Below the pieces are notes generated by a model. That model was not told the origin of the DNA. It made no database searches and saw only the letters and a list, made by a program, of their open reading frames with translations. Positions 49,698 to 59,180 of a stretch of DNA of 64,000 nucleotides are shown piece after piece; the first letter of the stretch is position 1, and every line of letters starts with the position of its first letter. The position numbers were made by a program, and so were the translations under genes. Source of the stretch: Flocculibacter collagenilyticus (GTDB taxonomy: Bacteria; Pseudomonadota; Gammaproteobacteria; Enterobacterales; Alteromonadaceae); NCBI RefSeq assembly GCF_016469335.1, contig NZ_CP059888.1:496001-560000 (forward strand). Reading direction: 5' to 3'.

Positions 49698-50342
49698 ATG
49701 TTCAACACACCTAATGCCAACAGCCATGATCAAGATAATCCACGATGGAATAAATGGTGGATAGACGGCTTAATATTTCAAGCAATTTGGTTTTTGGCTG
49801 TGGGCACACAAATTTGGTCACTAGTGTTCATCGCTGTCGTCGCGTGGCTTGTTATAAGACCGATGTCATTTAGCTTGACGGTTGTGTCATTAATTATTGC
49901 GGTAATGGGCATGGTTGTTGACCAAATATTTACTCAATTAAATTGGATTGCGTTTCGAGAAAATTATCATCTGATTTTAGGCTCGGTTGAAAGTTCAGCA
50001 CAGTCATCTGCATTGTTTGGCGTACATTGGATCCCACTCTGGCTAGTTGGCTTATGGTTAGCGTTTGGCCGATTTATGATTATATTCTTGTTGAGCTTTA
50101 ATCTACCAAAATGGTTAATCAGCGTTATTTTTGCGGTGGCTGCGGCAGCCAGTTACGGTGCAGCTGAAATGTGGGGAGTGGCAACGCTGGCATGGAAGGA
50201 TGCTGTGTTTGTTGGCTTATTCGTTATTTGGTGGGCCAGTTTGCCATTGATAGGTTTGCTATTGATTAACACATTTGCGTCGTATCAAGCGCTACACAAA
50301 AACGTAAATAGTACGCATTTAAACTCTAGCAATAGTGAGTAA
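49698..50342 (+). CDS. DUF2878 integral membrane protein
   Basis: About 214 residues with roughly six membrane segments. ATG 49698 with GGATGG eight bases upstream is preferred to ATG 49689. The conserved HWIPLWLVGLWLAFGRF segment near 115-130 and SYGAAEMWGVATLAWKDA near 153-170 are typical. The function is unknown; it belongs to the RpoE-ChrR operon. The stop is close to or overlaps the next start. Confidence 0.85.
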   Translation: MFNTPNANSHDQDNPRWNKWWIDGLIFQAIWFLAVGTQIWSLVFIAVVAWLVIRPMSFSLTVVSLIIAVMGMVVDQIFTQLNWIAFRENYHLILGSVESSAQSSALFGVHWIPLWLVGLWLAFGRFMIIFLLSFNLPKWLISVIFAVAAAASYGAAEMWGVATLAWKDAVFVGLFVIWWASLPLIGLLLINTFASYQALHKNVNSTHLNSSNSE

Positions 50343-50346
50343 TTTA

Positions 50347-50925
50347 ATGGCTACTTGTGCTAACAGCATGACTTTTTGTCAATCCGCCTCTCGTATATCT
50401 ATCGTCATAGTTGTGTGGGTTGCTGCGTTTTTCACTCATTCAGTTACCTTAGCTTCACCTGATACATCACAAGCCAACGACAGTGCGAAAGAACATGTTG
50501 TTGCGTGGAAGCAAATTGGACAGGCCAGACTTTCAGTATGGTTTTGGGACGTATACGATGCAACGCTGTATGCAAGTAGTGGCAAGTATCAAGGCTTACA
50601 GCCTCCTCTGAAGTTGTCACTCTCATATTTAAGAGACATTAGTGCTGAAGAATTTAATGAAGCCACCAAAGATGAATGGAAAAAGTTGTCGCTATGGCGA
50701 AATGAGTCTAGTCAGTGGTTAAGTAACGTGAACTTTCCTGATGTTAAAGAAGGTGATGAACTGACTTTTCAATGGGGGGAAGATGAGACTGCACAACTGT
50801 TTTTTAATGGGAAAAGGCACGCATCGTTGCCTGCCAGTGAAATAAACAAACACTTTTTAGCTATTTGGCTCTCTTCAAATAGCAGCTACCCGAAGTTTAC
50901 AAGAAAATTAACGCATAGCCAGTAA
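50347..50925 (+). CDS. chalcone isomerase-like periplasmic protein
   Basis: About 192 residues, with a signal sequence (hydrophobic about 20-33 ending TLASP). The core WKQIGQARLSVWFWDVYDATLYASSG followed by LRDISAEEFNEATKDEWKKL is the bacterial chalcone-isomerase-like family (DUF-type, no flavonoid chemistry implied). A GTG at 50335, overlapping the previous gene by 8 bp, is an alternative start. Seventh gene of the stress operon. Confidence 0.85.
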   Translation: MATCANSMTFCQSASRISIVIVVWVAAFFTHSVTLASPDTSQANDSAKEHVVAWKQIGQARLSVWFWDVYDATLYASSGKYQGLQPPLKLSLSYLRDISAEEFNEATKDEWKKLSLWRNESSQWLSNVNFPDVKEGDELTFQWGEDETAQLFFNGKRHASLPASEINKHFLAIWLSSNSSYPKFTRKLTHSQ

Positions 50926-50997
50926 TCCAGAAGCGTTAAGCGCTAAATGATTGTAATAAGTTTGGTGTAATAAATTTGGAATTGAATAGGCGGGATC

Positions 50998-51549
50998 ATG
51001 TTACAGATTATAAAAGGCTTTTTGCTAACGTGCAGCATACTGTTTTTAGTAAGCTGTAGTCATGACGTGAGTCAATACCGTACCCTTACGCCTGAGTTTA
51101 AACTTCACGAATTTTTCGCAGGTAAAATTAAAGCTTGGGGCATGGTAGTTGATTTACAAGGCAATATAACACGCCGTTTTAACGTAGATATTACTGGAAC
51201 ATGGCAAAATCAGCCAAACTCTTCTCTTAAACAAGGTGTGCTGGATGAACATTTTGTATATGACGATAATGAAAAGCAGTTCAGGCAATGGCGGATAACA
51301 CAAATTGACGAGCATACTTTTGCTGGCGAAGCTGATGATATTAAAGGCACTGCACTAGGTAAACAAGCTGGCCCAGTATTACAGTGGCAATATGAAATGC
51401 TGCTTGAGGTTGACGGCACCAGTTATAACGTAATGTTTGACGATACCATGGTGCAAATAGATGAAAGGCGCTTGTTGAATAAAGCCGACATTAAAAAGTT
51501 TGGTATTACAGTGGCAACCGTCATCATATTTTTTGAAAAACAGCCCTAA
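50998..51549 (+). CDS. DUF3833 lipoprotein
   Basis: A 183-residue lipoprotein: hydrophobic 6-18 and lipobox LVSC with Cys20. The body (FKLHEFFAGKIKAWGMVVDLQGNITRRFNVDITGTW) is typical of DUF3833, a beta-rich fold related to lipocalin-like proteins. It is the last gene of the RpoE-ChrR-associated operon, 72 bp after the chalcone-isomerase-like gene. A role in handling modified lipids at the envelope is an inference. No clear terminator follows. Confidence 0.87.
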   Translation: MLQIIKGFLLTCSILFLVSCSHDVSQYRTLTPEFKLHEFFAGKIKAWGMVVDLQGNITRRFNVDITGTWQNQPNSSLKQGVLDEHFVYDDNEKQFRQWRITQIDEHTFAGEADDIKGTALGKQAGPVLQWQYEMLLEVDGTSYNVMFDDTMVQIDERRLLNKADIKKFGITVATVIIFFEKQP

Positions 51550-51658
51550 TTATCTGCACAGTGACGTTACTCATATTTAACTTTTGGTGGCATTGGCACT
51601 TAGTTCAACGCTAGAATAGACAGCATTAGAATTTAGCGCGTGTTGATGAAGGAAAAAT

Positions 51659-53014
51659 ATGAAAGTTTCAATATATGGAATTGGTTATGTTGGGTTAGTG
51701 CAAGCCGCTGTGTTGGCTCAGGCAGGACATGAAGTCTGCTGCGTAGACATAGATGCTGAGAAAATTGAAAACCTAAAAAAAGGCATCATTCCCATTTATG
51801 AGCCGGGCTTAACACCGCTAGTTGAAAATAACCTTGCTGCGGGGCGACTTATTTTTACCACTTCTGCAGAAGAAGGTGTGAATTTTGGTGATTTACAGTT
51901 TATTGCAGTAGGCACACCGCCAGATGAAGATGGTTCTGCCGATCTTAAATACGTACTAAAAGTAGCTGAAACGATAGCGACACACATGACGTCTCCAAAA
52001 GTGGTTATCGACAAATCTACTGTGCCAGTAGGAACGGCAGATAAAGTATCGGCAAAAATGCGTAGCGTGCTTGAGGAACGAGGATTGGATATTGACTTTT
52101 CGGTAGTGTCTAACCCTGAATTCTTAAAGGAAGGGGCTGCGGTGAGTGACTGTCAGCGCCCTGATCGTATTATTATTGGTACGGATTCTGAGTCAGCAGA
52201 AGAGTTAATGCGTGAATTATACGCACCCTTTAACCGAAATCATGAAAAGATCATCGTGATGGATATTCGCAGTGCAGAATTAACCAAGTACGCTGCAAAC
52301 TGCATGTTAGCAACCAAAATTAGCTTTATGAACGAAATGGCAAATATTGCAGAACGTGTAGGTGCAGATATTGAACATGTTCGTCATGGGATTGGTTCAG
52401 ATCCACGAATCGGCTATCAATTTATTTATCCTGGTTGTGGCTATGGCGGTTCATGTTTCCCAAAAGATGTACAGGCCTTGGTCAGAACAGCAGACCAAAT
52501 TGGTTACAGCTCCGATATTTTAAAAGCGGTTGAAGGCGTAAACGAGCGCCAGAAAAACAAACTCTTTGAATATATTGCTCATTATTTTAAAGCCGACTTC
52601 GCAAGTTCTGATAAGCCATTAGCTGGCAAGAAGTTTGCGTTATGGGGATTGTCATTTAAGCCAAATACTGATGACATGCGAGAAGCACCAAGTCGTGTAT
52701 TAATGGAAGCCCTTTGGCAGGCTGGCGCAACTGTGCAAGCCTACGATCCTGAAGCAATGGAAGAAACGCAACGCATTTATGGTAATCGTTCAGATTTAGT
52801 ATTAATGGGTACGAAAGAAGCTGCATTAACTGGTGCGGATGCGTTAGTGATTTGTACTGAATGGCAAAGCTTTAGAGCGCCAGATTTTGACTTAATTAAA
52901 ACTGAACTCTCACTACCTATTATTTTTGACGGCCGTAACTTATATGATCCAGCCCGCATGGAAAGTAAAGGTTTCACTTATTATGCAATTGGTCGTCAGT
53001 CATTAAATATTTAG
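51659..53014 (+). CDS. ugd: UDP-glucose 6-dehydrogenase
   Basis: Oxidises UDP-glucose to UDP-glucuronate with two NAD. It has 451 residues. The N-terminal Rossmann start [46 protein letters not shown] and the catalytic Cys in [11 protein letters not shown] (about 255-265) are intact. The PPDEDG and YGGSCFPKD forms favour UDP-glucose over GDP-mannose dehydrogenase (AlgD). With manC and manB downstream it supplies precursors for an acidic polysaccharide. Confidence 0.94.
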   Translation: MKVSIYGIGYVGLVQAAVLAQAGHEVCCVDIDAEKIENLKKGIIPIYEPGLTPLVENNLAAGRLIFTTSAEEGVNFGDLQFIAVGTPPDEDGSADLKYVLKVAETIATHMTSPKVVIDKSTVPVGTADKVSAKMRSVLEERGLDIDFSVVSNPEFLKEGAAVSDCQRPDRIIIGTDSESAEELMRELYAPFNRNHEKIIVMDIRSAELTKYAANCMLATKISFMNEMANIAERVGADIEHVRHGIGSDPRIGYQFIYPGCGYGGSCFPKDVQALVRTADQIGYSSDILKAVEGVNERQKNKLFEYIAHYFKADFASSDKPLAGKKFALWGLSFKPNTDDMREAPSRVLMEALWQAGATVQAYDPEAMEETQRIYGNRSDLVLMGTKEAALTGADALVICTEWQSFRAPDFDLIKTELSLPIIFDGRNLYDPARMESKGFTYYAIGRQSLNI

Positions 53015-53190
53015 TGCAGGTTGGCGCTTTTTAGCAGTTAAATTTATGCTGAATAGCAGCCAAGTGCTATGTTTTACTTTACAAACTAAGCAGCATTGTC
53101 ATCGAAAACGTATTAGCGATAGATGATAGTGACTGCTTGGGCAGTTTGCATAGCAATAAAGTTGAATCTACAAAGGGAATAACGATAAAA

Positions 53191-54654
53191 ATGATCATAC
53201 CTGTAGTCATGGCTGGCGGTTCTGGAACACGCCTATGGCCTCTTTCACGAGGCAACTATCCGAAACAATTCTTAGCCTTAAATAGTCAGCACACTATGCT
53301 GCAAGAAACCCTTCTTCGCCTTGATGGTCTTCCGTGTGACCCTGCTATGTTGATTTGTAACGAAGAGCACCGCTTTATTGCTGCTGAACAGGTTCGTCAA
53401 CTTAATAAGCCCCACAATGGTATTTTTCTTGAGCCTGTGGGCAGAAATACTGCGCCAGCTATTGCGTTGGCGGCATTTAACGCAGTTATGCAAGCGGCAG
53501 AAGATAATCAGCCCAATAAAGAGCCTTTATTACTGGTGTTGGCTGCTGATCATGTGATTGAAGACACTGAGGCATTTCAAGCCGCAGTGTTGCAAGCACA
53601 AACTCATGCACAGCAAGATAGCTTAGTGACATTTGGTATTGTGCCCCAGTCGCCTGAGACGGGATATGGTTATATTAAACGTGGGCAAGCAATTGATAAC
53701 GCTTTCTCTGTCAGTCAGTTTGTTGAAAAGCCAGTATTAAGCGTAGCAGAGCAATATTTAGCATCAGGCGATTATTATTGGAATAGCGGCATGTTTATGT
53801 TTAAAGCGCGCCGTTATTTAGAAGAATTAAAGCATTACCGCCCAGATATATACGAAGCGTGTGAAAAAGCGATGCAAGTTCGCCATCAAGATATGGACTT
53901 TATCCGTATTGACGCCGATGCGTTTGCGGCATGTCCGGATGAGTCAATAGATTACGCTGTCATGGAGCCGCTTTCGCAACAAGATAGCGATAAAGGTAAC
54001 CAGACTGCCGAGCAAGCTGTCGTTGTTGTTCCCCTTGATGCTGGCTGGAATGATGTTGGTGGTTTTAGTGCGTTATGGCAAGTGTCACCACAAGATGAGC
54101 ATGGTAATGCGATTCAAGGTGATGTAAAAACGCTAGAAACTAGCAATACCTTAATCAACGCAGGTGATAAGTTAGTCGCTGCGGTGGGAGTGGAAAACCT
54201 TGTCATTATTAACACTAAAGACGCTGTGTTAGTTGCTCATAAAGACAAAGCACAAGCAGTAAAAACGATAGTGAATGAATTAAAAAGCGAATCTCGCCCT
54301 GAAGCTACGTTCCATCGAGAAGTTTATCGTCCTTGGGGTAAATACGATTCAGTGGACTGCGGTGAACGCTTTCAAGTTAAACGCATTACTGTAAAGCCTG
54401 GGGCAAAGCTGTCGGTGCAAATGCATCATCATCGTGCCGAACACTGGATTGTGGTGTCAGGCACGGCAAAAGTGACCAACGGCGATAAAGAGATTTTACT
54501 TACCGAAAACCAGTCTACCTATATTCCAATAGGTGTGGTGCATGCGCTGGAAAACCCCGGCAAGTTACCGCTTGAATTAATAGAAATACAGTCTGGCTCT
54601 TATCTTGGTGAAGATGACATCGTTAGATTTGAAGATCGTTACGGCAGAGCGTAA
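53191..54654 (+). CDS. manC: mannose-1-phosphate guanylyltransferase/mannose-6-phosphate isomerase
   Basis: Bifunctional type II enzyme for GDP-mannose. ATG 53191 gives 487 residues and starts [20 protein letters not shown], the pyrophosphorylase motif; the open extension to 53137 is not conserved in kind. FVEKP and [12 protein letters not shown] lie in the nucleotidyltransferase domain. The C-terminal cupin isomerase domain (about 360-485) has [19 protein letters not shown] and the HHHRAEHW metal ligands. Its stop is 28 bp before manB. Confidence 0.96.
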   Translation: MIIPVVMAGGSGTRLWPLSRGNYPKQFLALNSQHTMLQETLLRLDGLPCDPAMLICNEEHRFIAAEQVRQLNKPHNGIFLEPVGRNTAPAIALAAFNAVMQAAEDNQPNKEPLLLVLAADHVIEDTEAFQAAVLQAQTHAQQDSLVTFGIVPQSPETGYGYIKRGQAIDNAFSVSQFVEKPVLSVAEQYLASGDYYWNSGMFMFKARRYLEELKHYRPDIYEACEKAMQVRHQDMDFIRIDADAFAACPDESIDYAVMEPLSQQDSDKGNQTAEQAVVVVPLDAGWNDVGGFSALWQVSPQDEHGNAIQGDVKTLETSNTLINAGDKLVAAVGVENLVIINTKDAVLVAHKDKAQAVKTIVNELKSESRPEATFHREVYRPWGKYDSVDCGERFQVKRITVKPGAKLSVQMHHHRAEHWIVVSGTAKVTNGDKEILLTENQSTYIPIGVVHALENPGKLPLELIEIQSGSYLGEDDIVRFEDRYGRA

Positions 54655-54682
54655 TCGGCTAAGAAAAAGGGAAATAGAGGTA

Positions 54683-56074
54683 ATGAATAAGCAGTTTTCT
54701 CCAATAGAAATCACATGCTTTAAAGCGTACGACATCCGAGGGCAGTTAGGCGAGCAACTTAATGAGCAAATTGCATATCGTATAGGACGTGCTTTTGGTG
54801 ATTATATGCAGCCAAAACAAGTGGTGTTGGGCGGTGATATGCGTGCCACATCAGAAGCACTTAAAACTGCATTAGCTGAAGGGTTAATGGATGCTGGAGT
54901 AAATGTCATTGATCTAGGTATGACGGGTACAGAGGAAGTTTATTTTGCGACTTTCTTTTTAGGTGTTGACGGTGGAATTGAAGTCACGGCCAGTCATAAC
55001 CCAATTGACTACAATGGCATGAAGTTGGTCAAAAAGGGCTCTCAGCCTATTAGTGGTGACAGTGGGTTGTTTGCTATTCAAGCAATTGCCGAACAAGGTG
55101 AGTTTAAACAAGTAGACGAACGAGGCACATACGTTAAAAAGACAGTGCTTGATGAATATATCTCACACTTGCTCAACTATATTGATGTTACTCAGCTAAA
55201 GCCAATGAAGATAGTGGTGAATGCGGGTAATGGTGCGGCAGGCCATGTAATTGATAAAATCGAACAGCAGTTTCAACAGCAACAGGTGCCGGTCGAGTTT
55301 ATTAAAGTTCATCATGATCCCGATCCTACTTTTCCTAATGGTATTCCAAATCCTTTATTACCTGAAAATAGAGCATGTACCCAACAAGCTGTTATTAAAC
55401 ATAATGCAGACTTAGGTTTAGCATGGGATGGTGATTTTGACCGCTGTTTTATGTTTGATGAAAATGGTCGTTTTATTGAAGGGTATTATATTGTTGGGTT
55501 ATTAGCAGAAGCGTTCTTACAAAAAAATCCCGGTGAAAAAATCATACATGACCCAAGGTTAACGTGGAACACCGTAGATATCGTTGCAACTGCTGGTGGC
55601 GAAGCGGTACAAAGTAAAACAGGGCACGCTTTCATTAAAGAGCGTATGCGCAAAGAAAATGCAGTATATGGTGGCGAAATGAGCGCGCATCATTACTTTC
55701 GTGATTTTGCTTATTGCGATAGCGGGATGATCCCTTGGTTACTGGTAGCTGAGCTGATTTGCCTTAAAAGCACGCCATTATCTGAATTGCTAAATCAAAG
55801 AATGGCCGCTTTTCCTTCACCGGGTGAAATAAACCGCTCAGTAAAAGACGCTGATAGTGTGATAAAAGCAGTGTTAGACAAGTATGAGTCAGATGCGTTA
55901 GCGATAGACTATACAGACGGTATCAGTTTAGATATGGGGCAGTGGCGATTTAATTTAAGAAAATCGAATACAGAGCCTTTAATTCGTCTTAACTTAGAAA
56001 CGCAAAATGATGCTGAGTTGATGCAAGTGAAAGTCAAGGAAGTGTTAGCGATCGCTGATGCGGCGAGCGCTTAG
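54683..56074 (+). CDS. manB: phosphomannomutase
   Basis: Interconverts mannose-6-phosphate and mannose-1-phosphate (ManB/CpsG type). ATG 54683 with AGAGG upstream gives 463 residues; the longer frame from 54605 overlaps manC and is rejected. It starts [13 protein letters not shown]. The phospho-serine loop [13 protein letters not shown] is near 103-115, the metal loop DGDFDRCF near 250-257, [10 protein letters not shown] near 332-341 and the phosphate-binding RKSNTEPL near 432-439. Last gene of the sugar-nucleotide operon before the shared terminator. Confidence 0.96.
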   Translation: MNKQFSPIEITCFKAYDIRGQLGEQLNEQIAYRIGRAFGDYMQPKQVVLGGDMRATSEALKTALAEGLMDAGVNVIDLGMTGTEEVYFATFFLGVDGGIEVTASHNPIDYNGMKLVKKGSQPISGDSGLFAIQAIAEQGEFKQVDERGTYVKKTVLDEYISHLLNYIDVTQLKPMKIVVNAGNGAAGHVIDKIEQQFQQQQVPVEFIKVHHDPDPTFPNGIPNPLLPENRACTQQAVIKHNADLGLAWDGDFDRCFMFDENGRFIEGYYIVGLLAEAFLQKNPGEKIIHDPRLTWNTVDIVATAGGEAVQSKTGHAFIKERMRKENAVYGGEMSAHHYFRDFAYCDSGMIPWLLVAELICLKSTPLSELLNQRMAAFPSPGEINRSVKDADSVIKAVLDKYESDALAIDYTDGISLDMGQWRFNLRKSNTEPLIRLNLETQNDAELMQVKVKEVLAIADAASA

Positions 56075-56100
56075 TGTTGCTTTAGCATGAGACGTTAAAA

Positions 56101-56443
56101 GAAAGAAGGGGCACACCTAAGTGTGCCCCTTTTTTATTTGGGTATAGCATCCTGCTTAATTATTCCCTGTGGCATCCATGTGACAAACCTTATCCCTGGT
56201 GGTCCTATCGCTCCGCGATGTTCCATTTGTTATCCATTACCTCGGTAAGTCATTTACCGAATCCGCATCCACATCCTGTGGGCGTCCATTTCACTTCCTG
56301 TTGCTTTCCTAGCATTTCATTTTTCATCGCTGAATCATGAAGCAGTCTCCGACTGTGTCCTGTTACGTCCATGTTTTCTATCGTCCTGATAGAAAAGTTT
56401 CCACTTCTTTGCTGATGTATGACCATCACTCCCTGATGGATTA
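56101..56443 (-). ncRNA. csrB: CsrB/RsmZ-family CsrA-sequestering small RNA
   Basis: Read on the minus strand, this 340-nt region contains about twenty GGA motifs, many displayed in the loop of a small stem: CCATCA-GGGAG-TGATGG, TTCTATC-AGGAC-GATAGAA, CAGTC-GGA-GACTG, TGCT-AGGAA-AGCA, CCACA-GGA-TGTGG, ATCGC-GGA-GCGAT and AGCA-GGA-TGCT, with further AGGA, TGGA and CGGA sites between. This is the architecture of CsrB/CsrC/RsmXYZ RNAs, which titrate the translational regulator CsrA. The length is close to E. coli CsrB (about 369 nt). It ends at the shared terminator. The start near 56,443 follows TATATT (56455-56450) with no good -35, as expected for an activator-dependent promoter. No protein frame of note occupies the region. 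Confidence 0.88.
56106..56135. terminator. terminator shared by manB (plus) and the CsrB-like RNA (minus)
   Basis: AAGGGGCACAC-CTAA-GTGTGCCCCTT is a perfect 11-bp stem. On the plus strand T6 follows. On the minus strand the tail is CTTCTTTC, a weaker U-rich end. It therefore closes the manB operon and ends the antisense-oriented small RNA. Confidence 0.9.
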
Positions 56444-56613
56444 CGTATAAATATATAGTATGGCGGGATTTACGCTACCGTCATTCTTGTAAATACTTTG
56501 AGGGTAGGGATTGAAATATGCTGAATTTAAAGTGTAATTAATTGTAAATTAAGGTTTTTTATTTTTATAAGACGTTATCTAATACGGTATATAGCATGTA
56601 TCTCGCACCTTAC

Positions 56614-56631
56614 TGTGAGACATTGCTTACA
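56614..56631. promoter_or_regulatory. GacA/UvrY-type upstream activating palindrome
   Basis: TGTGAG-ACATTG-CTTACA matches the TGTAAG-N6-CTTACA consensus known for GacA/UvrY response regulators at all but one position. It lies about 170-190 bp upstream of the predicted start of the CsrB-like RNA, the distance typical for rsm/csrB upstream sites. It is 262 bp from the plus-strand membrane gene at 56,893. Confidence 0.75.
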
Positions 56632-56892
56632 AAATTAATCGACATTTACCTCACGCAGATTTTGGTTTAATTGTGAAGGGGAAATCGTTTAGCGCAGCGA
56701 GCGCCTTTACTTTGCAATTAATGTTTACTTATGTGTAGTTGATTGCTTGTAAAAAAGCGAGCTTGATAACGTAAATATAGAGTAAGTGTAACGCCATGCC
56801 ACTTAAATAATGGACGTGAAGCAAGAGTGCTAGAAAACACCTTTCACTATTATTTGAAGGTTTTAACGTTAATTTTTTCAGGGGTTTATAAC

Positions 56893-57978
56893 ATGAAGCA
56901 AAGGGTGCAAGGATATGACGTTGCAAGGGCGCTGGCGATTTTTGGCATGGTGATTGTTAACTTTAAAATTGCAATGAATGCGATGGAAGGGAATGCGTTG
57001 TTATTGGGGTTCTCAGCAATCTTTGAAGGAAGGGCATCCGCTTTATTTGTCATACTTGCTGGCATAGGGATTACATTTTTGAGCAATAAAGCAAGAGCGT
57101 CAGGCGATCTTACAGCTATGTCTAGTGCTCGCAGATCAATTATTAAGCGGGGCGTATTGTTGGTTGTAGTAGGATTGATTTACACGCCAATTTGGCAAGC
57201 AGATATTCTCCACTTTTATGGGTGTTATTTCATTATTGCAGCGTTCATCTTCAAGTTAAATGATAAAGGATTGTTACGATTTTCTGTGCTTTGTATGTTG
57301 GTATTTCCGATATTAATGGTGCTATTTGATTATGAAAAAAATTGGAACTGGTCAACGCTTACTTATGAAAATTTATGGACTATAGATGGTATGTTAAGAC
57401 ATATCTTGTTTAATGGTTTTCATCCCGTATTTCCTTGGGTTGCTTTTTTAGTGTTTGGGATGTGGTTAGGTAGGCAAGATTTATCAAGTCGAGAAACAAA
57501 AAATAAACTATTTAAAATAGCGCTATGTACATTAATTATGTGTGAGCTTATGTTTTATTTTGTTAGAAGCGCGATAGGTGATGGTGCTGCGTTAGAAATG
57601 ACAGTAGATGAAGTTGCCTTTCTATTCTCAACATCGATAATTCCACCTTTACCTCAATATATTATTTCTGCAAGTAGTTCTGCGGTTATCGTGCTTATCG
57701 GTAGCTTGTATTTTTCCGAATATTTTGCTGATAGCAAGTTACATAAATGGTTTTATCAAACAGGACAGCTTTCACTCACATTATACGTAGCGCATGTCAT
57801 CGTAGGTATGGGATTACTTAACGTGATTGGAAAATTAGAAAATCAGTCAATCGGTTTTTCACTGCTGAGCGTATTAGTTTTTTGTGCTATGAGCGTATGT
57901 TTTAGTGTCTTGTGGCTCAAGTATTTTAAAGTCGGTCCGCTAGAGTGGTGTTTTAGAAAGGTTGTTGGCGCATCATAA
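56893..57978 (+). CDS. DUF418/heparan N-acetyltransferase-like membrane protein
   Basis: ATG 56893 with AGGGG nine bases upstream gives 361 residues with about nine to ten membrane segments. It starts RVQGYDVARALAIFGMVIVNFK, the signature of DUF418/DUF1624-type acyltransferase-like proteins (YeiB-like). FPWVAFLVFGMWLGR and a C-terminal DUF418 part (TGQLSLTLYVAHVIVGMGLL) follow. Substrate unknown. The upstream gap (56,632-56,892) shows no other feature I can name. Confidence 0.82.
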   Translation: MKQRVQGYDVARALAIFGMVIVNFKIAMNAMEGNALLLGFSAIFEGRASALFVILAGIGITFLSNKARASGDLTAMSSARRSIIKRGVLLVVVGLIYTPIWQADILHFYGCYFIIAAFIFKLNDKGLLRFSVLCMLVFPILMVLFDYEKNWNWSTLTYENLWTIDGMLRHILFNGFHPVFPWVAFLVFGMWLGRQDLSSRETKNKLFKIALCTLIMCELMFYFVRSAIGDGAALEMTVDEVAFLFSTSIIPPLPQYIISASSSAVIVLIGSLYFSEYFADSKLHKWFYQTGQLSLTLYVAHVIVGMGLLNVIGKLENQSIGFSLLSVLVFCAMSVCFSVLWLKYFKVGPLEWCFRKVVGAS

Positions 57979-58137
57979 TCATTGATGCTTAATATAACAA
58001 GTTGACGTTTTTATAGTAACAGTCAATAGGTAACATCAGTATGACTTGAACAGCTTTGGCTATTAATTTGATTGATGAATATAAAATCAGGGCATAATTT
58101 GTAATTTCAGCTGGATATGTAGGAGAAGTCGCTATAG

Positions 58138-58156
58138 AATAATGCGAATCATTCTC
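58138..58156. promoter_or_regulatory. Fur box
   Basis: AATAATGCGAATCATTCTC matches 15 of 19 positions of the GATAATGATAATCATTATC consensus, 16 bp before the start of the iron-binding protein gene. It overlaps a TAGAAT -10-like element (58135-58140). Repression by Fe-Fur of the transporter operon is inferred. Confidence 0.8.
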
Positions 58157-58172
58157 ATTATGGAATAAAGAT

Positions 58173-59180
58173 ATGAAAATTCGCATTATGTTCCTTACAC
58201 TCGTTTCGCTGTTTGTTACTTCAGTGTCTGCTGCTGAAGTGGTTAATATTTATTCCTACCGACAACCATTCTTAATTGATCCTATTTTGGAAAAATTTAC
58301 ACAACAAACTGGAATTGAAACTAAAGTAGTATTTGCAAAAAAAGGATTGATTGAACGCCTTAAGCGCGAAGGACGTTTTAGTCCTGCGGATATCGTGCTG
58401 ACATCTAACTTTAGTAAATTATTGCAACTTAAATCTGAAGGCCTTACTCAGCCTTTTAATAGTGAAGCTGTCACTAATAATATTCCTCAACAGTATCGCG
58501 ATCCTGAAGGTCACTGGACTGCATTAACCAAGCGCGTTAGAAGTATTTATGTGGCTAAACAACGCGATGAGCTAAAAAATAACTTAACCTATGAAGCGTT
58601 AGCTGATGCTGATTTTAAAGGTAAGATTTGTACGCGTTCTGGTAAACATCCATATAACCTTGGCTTAATTTCGTCAATGATTGCTCACCATGGTGAAGCT
58701 GAAACTGAAAAGTGGCTTAAAGGTGTGAAACAAAATCTTGCTAGAAAACCGCAGGGTAATGACAGAGCGCAAGTAAAAGCAATTAAAGAAGGGCTTTGCG
58801 ATGTGGCATTAGGTAACAGCTACTATTACGGTAAAATGCTAACAGATGAAAAGCAAAAAGCATGGGCAGACGCGGTCAATATCGTGTTTCCTAACCAACA
58901 AAACCGCGGTGCACACATTAATGTAAGTGGTGCTGTGATCACCAAATACTCTCCTAATAAAAACAATGCTGAAAAATTAATGGCCTTCTTATCTGATGAT
59001 ACCGCACAGCAAATGTATGCGTCAGTAAATATGGAATATCCAGTTAAGAAGAACGTTGCACTATCAGAGATGGTGAAGTCGTGGGGTGCATTTAAAGAAG
59101 ATAATGTGTCGATTGCTGATATCGCCCAACACCGAACAACTGCACTTAAAATGATAGATAAAATAAAATTTGATCTGTAA
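58173..59180 (+). CDS. fbpA: ferric iron ABC transporter, periplasmic binding protein
   Basis: Binds Fe(III) in the periplasm and passes it to the FbpBC transporter. It has 335 residues with a signal peptide (about 3-20, cleaved at SAAEVV). VVNIYSYRQPFLIDPILEKFTQQTG at the start and the tyrosine cluster NSYYYG near 217-222, which ligates iron in this family, are visible. It resembles FutA/IdiA/FbpA. The stop is immediately followed by the permease start. Confidence 0.93.
   Translation: MKIRIMFLTLVSLFVTSVSAAEVVNIYSYRQPFLIDPILEKFTQQTGIETKVVFAKKGLIERLKREGRFSPADIVLTSNFSKLLQLKSEGLTQPFNSEAVTNNIPQQYRDPEGHWTALTKRVRSIYVAKQRDELKNNLTYEALADADFKGKICTRSGKHPYNLGLISSMIAHHGEAETEKWLKGVKQNLARKPQGNDRAQVKAIKEGLCDVALGNSYYYGKMLTDEKQKAWADAVNIVFPNQQNRGAHINVSGAVITKYSPNKNNAEKLMAFLSDDTAQQMYASVNMEYPVKKNVALSEMVKSWGAFKEDNVSIADIAQHRTTALKMIDKIKFDL

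Noticed and set aside
51659-53014. GDP-mannose dehydrogenase (algD) because of the manC-manB neighbours
   Set aside because: The motifs GTPPDEDG and YGGSCFPKD and the overall start fit UDP-glucose dehydrogenase better than AlgD.
56221-56443. Possible CRISPR-like array or short C/T-rich repeats on the plus strand near 56,160-56,440
   Set aside because: The recurring TCC words are not evenly spaced and have no fixed repeat. They are the complement of GGA loop motifs of a CsrB-type RNA.
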